Program-made: the position numbers and the translations under genes
The notes under the pieces: model-generated
Seen by the model: only the letters and a program-made list of their open reading frames with translations
The model's database searches: none
Told to the model about the DNA's origin: nothing
Shown: one piece after another, positions 12,901-25,800 of the stretch
Numbering within the stretch: the first letter of the stretch is position 1
How the letters are laid out: every line of letters begins with the position of its first letter
Assembly: GCA_020002185.1 (NCBI GenBank)
Contig: JAHLWY010001155.1
Coordinates: 1-64,000, forward strand
DNA length: 64,000 bases
Direction: 5' to 3'
Source: Paraescarpia echinospica
Lineage: Eukaryota > Annelida > Polychaeta > Sabellida > Siboglinidae

Positions 12901-15900
12901 CGCTAAAAACATTTCTTTGACTGGTGAGAGCCAGAAATACATAGAAAGCATAGAAAACATCACACCTCATTTTATACAATTGATCACACGCCTTAGTGTC
13001 TTACAGGCACGTTTCATAACAGACTTGTGGTACCACTGTTTGGCACATAGGTCTTGGTGCAATCACTGACGGAATACTGACACATCATATGACAGTTTGG
13101 CACATACATCTTGGCGCAGTCACTGACGGAATACTGAAACATCATATGACAGTTTGGCACATAGATCTTGGCACAATCACTGACGGAATACTGAAACATC
13201 ATATGACAGTTTGGCACGTAGATCTTGGCACAATCACTGACGGAATACTGAAACATCATATGACAGTTTGGCACGTAGATCTTGGCGCAGTCACTGACGG
13301 AATACTGAAACATCATATGACAGTTTGGCACGTAGATATTGGCGCAATCACTGACGGAATACTGAAACATCATATGACAGTTTGGCACATAGATCTTGGC
13401 GCAATCACTGACGGAATACTGAAACATCATATGACAGTTTGGCACGTAGATCTTGGCGCAATCACTGACGGAATACTGAAACATCATATGACAGTTTGGC
13501 ACGTAGATCTTGGCGCAATCACTGACGTAATACTGAAACATCACATGACAGTTTGGCGCATAGATCTTGTCGGAATCACTGACGGAATACTGAAACATCA
13601 TATGACAGTTTGGCACGTAGATCTTGGCGCAATCACTGACGGAATACTGACACATCACATGACAGTTTGGCACATAGATCTTGTCGGAATCACTGACGGA
13701 ATACTGAAACATCATATGACAGTTTGGCACATAGATCTGGGCGCATTCACTGACGGAATACTGACACATCATATGACAGTTTGGTACATAGATCTTGGCG
13801 CAGTCACTGACGGAATACTGAAACATCACATAACAGTTTGGCACGTAGATCTTGGCACAATCACTGACGTAATACTGAAACATCACATGACAGTTTGGCA
13901 CATAGATCTTGTCGGAATCACTGACGGAATACTGAAACATCATATGACAGTTTGGCACATAGGTCTTGGCGCAATCACTGACAGAATACTGAAACATCAT
14001 ATGACAGTTTGGTACATAGATCTTGGTGCAATCACTGACGGAATACTGAAACATCACATGACAGTTTGGCACATAGATCTTGTCGGAATCACTGACGGAA
14101 TACTGAAACATCACATGACAGTTTGGCACGTAGATCTTGGCGCAATCACTGACGGAATACTGACACATCACATGACAGTTTGGCACATAGATCTTGTCGG
14201 AATCACTGACGGAATACTGAAACATCATATGACAGTTTGGCACATAGGTCTTGGCGCAATCACTGACGGAATACTGAAACATCATATGACAGTTTGGTAC
14301 ATAGATCTTGGTGCAATCACTGACGGAATACTGAAACATCACATGACAGTTTGGCACATAGATCTTGTCGGAATCACTGACGGAATACTGAAACATCACA
14401 TGACAGTTTGGCACGTAGATCTTGGCGCAATCACTGACGGAATACTGACACATCACATGACAGTTTGGCACATAGATCTTGTCGGAATCACTGACGGAAT
14501 ACTGAAACATCATATGACAGTTTGGCACATAGATCTTGGCGCAATCACTGACGGAATACTGAAACATCATATGACAGTTTGGCACATAGATCTTGGCGCA
14601 ATCACTGACGGAATACTGAAACATCATATGACAGTTTGGCACATAGATCTGGGCGCAGTCACTGACGGAATACTGAAACATGATATGACAGTTTGGCACA
14701 TAGATCTTGTCGGAATCACTGACGGAATACTGAAACATCATATGACAGTTTGGCACATAGATCTGGGCGCAATCACTGACGGAATACTGAAACATCATAT
14801 GACAGTTTAGCACATAGATCTTGGCGCAGTCACTGACGGAATACTGAAACATCATATGACAGTTTGGCACATAGATCTGGGCGCAATCACTGACGGAATA
14901 CTGACACATCATATGACAGTTTAGCACATAGATCTGGGCGCAATCACTGACGGAATACTGACACATCATATGACAGTTTGGCACATAGATCTGGGCGCAA
15001 TCACTGACGGAATACTGAAACATCATATGACAGTTTGGCACATAGATCTTGGCGCAATCACTGACGGAATACTGAAGCATCATATGACAGTTTGGCACAT
15101 AGATCTTGGCGCAATCACTGACGGAATACTGAAACATCATATGACAGTTTGGCACATAGATCTTGGCGCAATCACTGACGGAATACTGAAACATCATATG
15201 ACAGTTTGGCACATAGATCTTGGCGCAATCACTGACGGAATACTGAAACATCATATGACAGTTTGGCACATAGATCTTGGCGCAATCACTGACGGAATAC
15301 TGACACATCATATGACAGTTTAGCACATAGATCTGGGCGCAATCACTGACGGAATACTGACACATCATATGACAGTTTGGCACATAGATCTGGGCGCAAT
15401 CACTGACGGAATACTGAAACATCATATGACAGTTTGGCACATAGATCTTGGCGCAATCACTGACGGAATACTGAAGCATCATATGACAGTTTGGCACATA
15501 GAACTTGGCGCAATCACTGACGGAATACTGAAACATCATATGACAGTTTGGCACATAGATCTTGGCGCAACCACTGACGGAATACTGAAACATCATATGA
15601 CAGTTTGGCACATAGATCTTGGCGCAATCACTGACGGAATACTGAAACATCATATGACAGTTTGGCACGTAGATCTTGGCACAATCACTGACGGAATACT
15701 GAAACATCATACGACAGTTTGCTAGGGATTCCGTATAGTTCTTCGAACATCCACTTGGGATTATTTGACCGTTCGTAGTTGTACAAGTATCCACCAGGCG
15801 GGAGAATGGTGCAGATGCGACTCGCAAGGTGATATCGTTGCGTGCGATGGCAATATGCCATACATAACTTGTGAAAGGTACATTTTTATGGTTGTGATAT

Positions 15901-18900
15901 GGATTCAAGGATCATTGCACAAACAACAAACTTTGATGAAATGACATTGGCCAATCACTTGAAACAAACTATGAGAAGTGGGGAAATGAGGGGTCGATGC
16001 CACAAGTTGGGATGTGTATTATACATGGTAATATAAGAATTCTATCAGAATTTAGCAAGTTGGGGTGGGTATTATACACGGGGGCGTATTATACATGTGG
16101 GCGTATTATACACAGAAACTTACGATACTCAGGTACTTGTTGTTGCTGATTGTTGTTGCCAAGTGTTGTTAGCTAGTGTTTTTGCTGGTTATTGTTGCCA
16201 AGTGTTGTTGTTGATTGTTGTTTCCAAGTGTTGTCAGCTGGTGTTGTTGTTGCAGCAGGCCACGAGCAGCCATTGGTGGAGTGGGAGTATCTGCCCCCGA
16301 TAGGCCCGCGACCAAACAAAGGCTTCGTTGGACTGAAGAACGCTGGAGCGACCTGTTACATGAACTCTGTCCTACAACAGGTACAGCCGGTGTACAACCT
16401 GTGTATACTGATATGGTGTACATCCTGTGTCTAGAGCTACTCACTCGGTGTACAGCATGTGTGTACAAACACGGTGTACAGCCTTTATATACTAACACAT
16501 TGTACAGTCTGTGTATACTAACACAGTGTACAATTTGTATATACTAACACTGTATAATCTGTGTATACTAACATGGTGTACAACCTGTTTGTACTTACAC
16601 GGTGTACAAACTGTGTTTAGAGTTACTCACATGGCATACACTAGAGGCCTACTTGTGTCACTCGGGGCCTTGTGTTGTGTCACTCAGGGCCTTGTGTCAT
16701 GTCACTCAGGGCCTTGTGCTGTGTCACTCAAGGGCCTTGTGTTGTGTCACTCAGGGCCTTGTGCTGTGTCACTCAGGGCCTTGTGTTGTGTCACTCAGGG
16801 CCTTGTGTCATGTCACTCAGGGCCTTGTGATGTTGCAGCTCTTCATGATCGACCCTGTGCGCGACTACATCCTGGGTGTAGAGGGCGCTGCTGACGACAA
16901 CATGGAGGATTACGACAGCGAGGAGAAGGCAGACAGCGAGGTGACTACATCATACTGACTACATCACACCGACTACGCCACACTGACTATGTCACACTGA
17001 CTACGTCACACTGACTATGTCACACTGACTACGCCACACTGACTATGTCACACTGACTATGTCACACTGACTACGTCACACCAGCAATATCACATCAACT
17101 ACACCACATTGACTGCATCACATGCATTATGCCACATTCATTACACCACACTCATTATATTACATTCATTACACCACACTCATTACATTCATTACACCAC
17201 TCTCAGTATGTTACATTCATTACGCCACACTCATTGTTACATCCATTACACTACACTCAGTATGTTACATTCATTATACCACACCCGTGTTACATTCATT
17301 TCACCACACTCAGTATGTTACATTCATTACACCACACTCAGTATGTTACATGTATTATGCCACACTCACTGTTACATCCATTACACTACACTCACTATGT
17401 TACATCCATTACACTACACTCACTATGTTACATTCATTACACCACACTCACTGTTACATCCATTACACTACACTCAGTATGTTACATTCATTATACCACA
17501 CTCGTGTTACATTCATTTCACCACACTCAGTATGTTACATTCATTACACCACACTTATTATATTACATTCATTACACTACACTCACTATGTTACATTCAT
17601 TATACCACACTCATTGCATTCATTACACCACACTCAGTATGTTACATTCATTATGCCACACTCACTGTTACATCCATTACACTACACTCACTATGTTACA
17701 TTCATTATGCCACACTCACTGTTACATCCATTACACTACACTCACTATGTTACATTCATTATACCACACTCACTGTTACATCCATTACACTACACTCAGT
17801 ATGTTACATTCATTATACCACACTTGTGTTACATTCATTTCACCACACTTATTATGTTACATTCATTACATCACACTTATTATGTTACATTCATTACACT
17901 ACACTCACTATGTTACATTCATTATACTACACTCATTACATTCATTACACCACACTCAGTATGTTACATTCATTATGCCACACTCACTGTTACATCCATT
18001 ACACTACACTCACTATGTTACATTCATTATGCCACACTCACTGTTACATCCATTACACTACACTCAGTATGTTACATTCATTATACCACACTCGTGTTAC
18101 ATTCATTTCACCACACTCAGTATGTTACATTCATTACACCATGCTTATTATATTACATTCATTACACTACACTCACTATGTTACATTCATTATACCACAC
18201 TCATTACATTCATTACACCACACTCAGTATGTTACATTCATTATGCCACATTCACTGTTACATCCATTACACTACACTCAGTATGTTACATTCATTACAT
18301 CACACTTATTATGTTACATCCATTACACTACACTCAGTATGTTACATTCATTATACCACACTCGTGTTACATTCACTACACCACACTGCACATGCACGGT
18401 CACAACACGCACGGTCACAAACACACAGTCACCATGTTGTGACCGTGCATGTGTGACCGTGTGTTCATGACCGTGCATGTGTGACCATGTGTTTGTGACC
18501 GTGCGTGCGTGAATGTACATGTTGTGACCGTGTGTGCATGACCATGTAACCGTGCATGTTGTGACAGACGAATGTGGACCCTGGTGAGGAGGAGAGTCGG
18601 GGTGAGAAGGTGGGGGTGACGAAGGAGACGGGTCGCAAGGACTACAACCTCGGGGTGCTCAAACACGTGCAGGCGATCTTTGCCCACCTCGCCTGCAGCC
18701 GCCTCCAGTACTATGTGCCCCGCGGCTTCTGGAAGCACTTCAGGTGAGTGAGTGACACTGGGGCAGTGGGGCTCAGGAGCAGGGGGGCTCTGGGGCAGTG
18801 GGACAATAGAGGTCTGGGACTGTGGGACAGTAGAGCTCTGGGACTGTGGGACAGTAGAGCTCTGGGACTGTGGGACAGTGGGACTGTGGGACAGTAGAGC

Positions 18901-19772
18901 TCTGGGACTGTGGGACAGTGGGACAGTAGAGCTCTGGGACTGTGGGACAGTAGAGCTCTGGGACTGTGGGACAGTAGAGCTCTGGGACAGTGGGACTGTG
19001 GGACAGTAGAGCTCTGGGACTGTGGGACAGTAGAGCTGTGGGACAGTGGGGCTGTGGGACAGTAGAGCTGTGGGACTGTGGGACAGTAGAGCTCTGGGAC
19101 TGTGGGACAGTGGGGCTGTGGGACAGTAGAGCTGTGGGATAGTGGGGCTGTGGGACAGTAGAGCTCTGGGACTGTGGGACAGTGGGGCTGTGGGACAGTA
19201 GCACAGTCTGTGCCACTGTCTACTCTGGGGCAGTGGAACTTGGGGGCTGTGGGACAGTGGCACTCTGGGGCAGTGGGACTTCGGGGCTGTGGGACTCGGG
19301 GGGCTGTGGGACAGTGGCATTCTGGGGCAGTGAGACTTCGGGGCTGTGGAACAGTGGCACTCTGGGGCAGTTAGACTCGGGGGGGGGGGGGCTGTGGGAC
19401 AGTGGCACTCTGGGGCTGTGGGACTCGGGGGGGGCTGTGGGACAGTGGCACTTTGGGGCAGTGGGACTCGGTGGGGGGGCTGTGGGATAGTGGCACTCTG
19501 GGGTAGTGGGACTCGGGGGGGCTGTGGGATAGTGGCACTGTGAGGTAGTGGGACTCGGGGGGGGGGGGGGCTGTGGGACAGTGGCAATTTAGGGCAGTGG
19601 GACTCGGAGGGGCTGTGGTAACACTTCTGCAAAGTTCTAGATTCTGCTGACACTAGTAAGTTTAGACTCGATTCTATTCCTATATTAACATGTGTTTACA
19701 CTGTGGGGTGAGTGACCTCTGACCCTGTGTGCAGATTGCATGTGGAGTGAGTGACCTCTGACTGTGTGTAGA

Positions 19773-19815
<43 letters not shown>

Positions 19816-22800
19816 CTGGGGTGATTGACCTCTGACCCTGTGTGTAGACTGGGGTGATTGACCTCTGACCCTGTGTGCAGACTGTGGGGTGAGCCAGTGA
19901 ACCTGAGGGAGCAGCATGATGCGCTGGAGTTCTTTAACTCTCTGGTGGATTCCCTGGATGAGGCCCTCAAGTGTCTCGGTTACACGTCCATCCTCAGCAA
20001 GGTGATGGGGGGCTCCTTCGCTGACCAGAAGATCTGCAAGGACTGTCCCCACAGGTACGTACACCCATCAATCTCTAGAGTGCGTGCATGCAAGAGTGCA
20101 TGCGTGTAAGAGTGTGCGTGTGAGAGTGTATGCGTGTGAGAATATGTGCATGTGTGCAAGGACTATCGGCAAATAACATTTTTTTACTGATTTTATAATC
20201 AATATTACAGTATTTGTTGAGAGATGGGGCACGGTGTAGGAGGGTTAAAACGTGCAGACCTGCCTACCATTCCGGATTGTCCGGAATTATTCCAGATATA
20301 CACCTCAAATTACGGTATTTCTGCGAGGGATGAAAATATTACGGATTCTTTCGTTGTCACAATGATTATCAATCACTTCCGTGGTCCTCAAATTTAGCTT
20401 CACTTTATTCAACAGGTGGCAGCATATATATGCTGCTTATTGTGACACGGTTTTTCATTCGCTGCTTCTGGTCGTAATCTGACCAATAGGAAACAGCTTT
20501 ACGACAAATTCGCATTTCCAAGCTCATGGCGCTCAAACAAGACGAAGTCACGACTCACGCGGCACGAAATGATGGCGGGGATCGAAACGGCTCCACAACC
20601 AGACAAGAAGAAACGTGTGCTGCAAACGTTTATAACAGCATGCACGCAGACATGGCCCGTTTTGCCAAGTTTAAAAAAGGGGGACGGCTTTACATACTGC
20701 CGGATACGCGAAAATAATGTTCCTAGTTCACATGACATGGTCAGTGGTGACCGGGATAATTGCAGGTACTGACTACGTCATTAGACTAGTACTAGTGACA
20801 GAGTAGTGGGTGTTGTACTTGTAGTGTTAGGCCAACTGACTACTAAGACTAAGTTAGTGTATATATTGAGTTTAGACTATCATTTACAGCCTATAATACA
20901 GGGATAGGCTTATATACGATGTTGATGACTAGCATAACGACGTAATGGTTTTGCCGTCCCCCGGCATGACTGCAGTTTGTGTTTGTCTTTGATCTAGTCA
21001 AGCTACTATACTGTGTAGTCTATAGCCTGGCCCTAGGTATACCTGCTACTAATATTAATCCTAATGACACCACAAATAGACAATGACGTGATGCATTGTT
21101 ATAATTTGTCAAGTTTTGTAGTCAACATGCTGTTTTTGAAATTTACATAAAATCAGAATTACAATGTGTATAGATTCATTTACATTACACTACTTCACGT
21201 TTGATTTCCATCAATGCTGGTCATGAACATCTACCTTACCTTGTTAACTAAACGCTTCAAAACAATTATGTTTTGGGTGCAAATATCGTCATAGTCACAG
21301 TATTAAAGTATTACTGACAGTGGTGTTCTTTTTGTGACAATATCTGACACGGTTCTAAACTATTACTGACAGCAGGCCTATATTCCTGAAAATCAGTGTA
21401 AATGGGAAGATGGATTACTGACAGGAAGGTTTTGGGGTAGGCAGGTCTGAATGTGTGATTTGAGTAAACGTTATGTGATGATTGTATTCATTCTTCTGAC
21501 TGTGACATTGTCTCAGTCTCTACATTCTTCTGACTGTGACATTGTCTCAGTCACTGTACATTCTTCTGACTGTGACATTGTCTCAGTCTCTGTACATTCT
21601 TCTGACTGTGACATTGTCTCAGTCCCTGTACATTCTTCTGACTGACATTGTCTCAGTCTCTGTACATTCTTCTGACTGTGACATTGTCTCAGTCTCTGTA
21701 CATTCTTCTGACTGTGACATTGTCTCAGTCTCTGTACATTCTTCTGACTGTGACATTGTCTCAGTCTCTGTCTACATTTTTTTGACTGACACTGTCTCGG
21801 TCTCTGAACATTCTTCTGACTGACATTTTCTAAGTCTACATTCTTCTGACTGACTTTTTCTCAGTCTCTGTACATTCTTCTGACTGTGACATTGTCTCAG
21901 TCTCTGTACATTCTTCTGACTGTGACATTGTCTCAGTCCCTGTACATTCTTCTGACTGTGACATTGTCTCAGTCTCTGTACATTCTTCTGACTGTGACAC
22001 AGTCTCGGTCTGTGTACATTCTTCTGACTGTGACACTGTCTCGGTCTCTGTACTTTCTTCTGACTGTGACATTGTCTCAGTCTGTACATTTTTCTGACTG
22101 TGACATTGTCTCAGTCTCTGTACATTCTTCTGACTGTGACATTGTCTCAGTCTCTGTACATTCTTCTGACTGTGACATTGTCTCAGTCTCTGTACATTCT
22201 TCTGACTGTGACATTGTCTCAGTTTCTGTACATTCTTCTGCGTACATTCTTCTGACTGTGACATTGTCTCAGTCTTTGTATACATGTGACACTGTCTCAG
22301 TCTGTCTACATTGTTCTGACTGTGACATTGTCTCAGTCTCTGTCTACATTGTTCTGACTGACATTGTGCCAGTCTCTGCATGTATTGTTCTGACTGACAT
22401 TGTCTCTGTCTACATTGTTCTGACCGTGACATTGTCCCAGTCTGTCTACATTGTTCTGACTGTGACTTTGTCTCTGTCTACATTGTTCTGACTATGACAT
22501 TGTCCCAGTCTCTGTATGTATTGTTCTGACTGACATTGTCTCTGTGTACATTGTTCTGACTGTGACATTGTCTCCGTCTCTGTCTACATTGTTCTGAGTG
22601 TGACATTGTCTCAGTCTCTGTCTACATTGTTCTGACTGTGACATTGTCTCCGTCTCTGTCTACATTGTTCTGAGTGTGACATTTTCTCCGTCTCTGTCTA
22701 CATTGTTCTGACTGACATTGTCTCAGTCTCTGTCTACATTGTTCTGACTGTGACATTGTCCCAGTCTCTGTATGTATTGTTCTGACTGACATTGTCTCAG

Positions 22801-25800
22801 CCTCTGTCTACATTGTTCTGACTGTGACATTGTCCCAGTCTCTGTATGTATTGTTCTGACTGACATTGTCTCAGTCTCTGTCTATATTGTTCTGACTGTG
22901 ACAGTGTCTCCGTCTCTGTCTACATTGTTCTGACTGTGACATTGTCTATGTCTACATTGTTCTGACTGTGGCATTGTCTCAGTCTCTGTCTACATTGTTC
23001 TGACTGTGACATTGTCCCAGTCTCTGTATGTATTGTTCTGACTGACATTGTCTCAGCCTCTGTCTACATTGTTCTGACTGTGACATTGTCCCAGTCTCTG
23101 TATGTATCGTTCTGACTGACATTGTCTCAGTCTCTCTCTACATTGTTCTGACTGTGACATTGTCCCAGTCTATGTATGTATTGTTCTGACTGACATTGTC
23201 TCTGTCTCTGTCTATATTGTTCTGACTGTGACAGTGTCTCCGTCTCTGTCTACATTGTTCTGACTGTGACATTGTCTATGTCTACATTGTTCTGACTGTG
23301 GCATTGTCTCAGTCTCTGTCTACATTGTTCTGACTGTGACATTGTCCCAGTCTCTGTATGTATTGTTCTGACTGACATTGTCTCAGCCTCTGTCTACATT
23401 GTTCTGACTGTGACATTGTCCCAGTCTCTGTATGTATTGTTCTGACTGACATTGTCTCAGTCTCTCTCTACATTGTTCTGACTGTGACATTGTCCCAGTC
23501 TATGTATGTATTGTTCTGACTGACATTGTCTGTCTACATTGTTCTGACTGTGACATTGCCCCAGTCTATGTATGTATTGTTCTGACTGACATTGTCTCTG
23601 TCTCTGTCTATATTGTTCTGACTGTGACAGGGTCTCCGTCTCTGTCTACATTGTTCTGACTGTGACATTGTCTCTGTCTACATTGTTCTGACTGTGGCAT
23701 TGTCTCAGTCTGTCTAAATTGTTCTGACTGTGACATTGTCTCAGTCTCTGTCTACATTGTTCTGACTGTGACATTGTCCCAGTCTCTGTATGTATTGTTC
23801 TGACTGTGACATTGTCTCCGTCTCTGTCTACATTGTTCTGACTGTAACATTGTCTCAGTATCTGTCTACATTGTTCTAACTGTGACATTGTCTGTCTCTG
23901 TCTGCATTGTTCTGAGTGTGACATTGTCTCAGTCTCTGTCTACATTGTTCTGACTGTGACATTGTCTCAGTCTCTGTCTACATTATTCTGACTGACATTG
24001 TCTCTGTCACTGTCTACATGGTTTTGGTCCTCTGTGACATAAATTAATCCTCTGTGATATCAGTTAATCAGAACAACATGTCATGTCACTGGTGTCACGT
24101 CATGGCACTAGTGTTGTGTCACTAGTGTCATGTCACTGGTGTTGTGTCATGTCACTGGTGTCATGGCATGGCACCGGTGTCATGGCATGGCACTGGTGTT
24201 GTGTCACTGATATAATGTCACTGATGTTGTGTCATGTAACTGGTGTTGTGTCACTAGTCTCGTGTCATGTCAATGGTGTCATGCGATGTCACTGGAGTCA
24301 TGTCACTGGTGTTGTGTCACTGGTGTCATGTCACTGGAGTCATGTCACTGGTGTTGTGTCACTGGTGTCATGTCACCGGTGTTGTCATGTCACTGTTGTG
24401 TCGTGCACTGATGTTGTATCGTGTCACTGGTGTTGTGTCACTGGTGTTGTGTCATGTCACTAGTGTTGTGTCGTGTCAGTGGTGTCATGTCTTGTCTGCA
24501 GGTATTCCCGGGAGGAGCCTTTCACAGCACTCAACATTGAGATCCGCAATCAGCAGAACTTGCTCGAGTCTCTCGAGCAGTATGTCAAGGGCGATCTGCT
24601 AGAGGGCGCCAACGCATACCACTGTGAGAAGTGTAGTAAGAAGGTGTGTAGTTGTTAACACGTCTGTACCCGTACCACTGTGAGAAGTGTAGTAAGAAGG
24701 TGTGTAGTTGTTAACACGTCTGTACCCGTACCACTGTGAGAAGTGTAGTAAGGTGTGTAGTTGTAATAGCAAGAATTAAACTTACATTGGATTGTATTTG
24801 AAACTTGTCACACGACATCAGAACATGAACAAGACCAACTGCTGTAGACGGATCAAAATATGGCAAGTTTCCAATACAGCTCCAGCGTAAGTTTAATTCT
24901 TGTTATTACAAATTAATCTTGAAGCCATGAACAATACCTTCCACAAGAACAAGAAGTTTATTTTGACCCCCAAATATAACACATATTCATACAATAACAA
25001 TTTAGAAGTGTACAAGTATCTTTGTATTTTTTCAGGAGAACGTTTTTAGCGTAAATTGCAAAGCCTCGCAGGCTATGAATGTATATCTTTTCTTTCACTA
25101 TTTCAGGAGTGTCGTTTATAATGTATGGCAAGTTATATTTAAGACATTGTTTTGCAAATTCATGTTCTTGCAGTATGTATATTTTTAGATTTCCGAGTGT
25201 CATGATGGTGTATATTAACATTTGATGTAATCTGCCAGTTTAATAAGTAAACAGGTAGACTTTTGGTGGCGTATTTAAAGTAAAATTTTAATACATGTAA
25301 TTTTAATTGATCTTCTATTTTTAACAAATTAAGTTGTTTAAAAGTGGCTCTGTGTGAGAATTGTATCCACTTGACGTTATTATATGAACAGATTTTTTCT
25401 GAATTTTCATCAATCTGTTTCCTTTGTATCCCCATGCCATAATACAATAGTTTATATGTGATAATATTAACGATTCATATATAAAAAAAAAATTCTAAAG
25501 GTAATACTTGTTTTAGCCTATTTAATATGCCAATCATTTTTGTACATTTATTAGAAATGTTTTCTGTATGTCTTTTCCAATTTAAATTTGAATCCAGGGT
25601 TAACCCTAGGAAATTAAATTCATCCACTTTTTCAGTATATGTAGGCCCTATTATCTATTTTAAGTGTAAGGGGTTGTGTACCTTTATTGGGGCCTAAAAA
25701 ATCATACAATTAGATTTAGTTTTATTTAGTGATAGTGTATTTATACTTAGCCACTCAACAACTTTGGAGAGTTCACTGTTTATTGAAGATTCAATTGTGT

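Noticed and set aside
13014..15723. CRISPR-like regular array
   Set aside because: Units are contiguous with no unique spacers, the genome is eukaryotic with spliced exons, and there are no cas genes.
17109..18470. Three + strand frames of about 440 codons (His/Thr/Tyr-rich)
   Set aside because: Low-complexity 28-bp array open in all three frames; it lies between exons 8 and 9.
18415..19653. 412-codon Ser/Pro-rich - strand frame
   Set aside because: Antisense reading of the G-rich repeat and exon 9; composition explains it.
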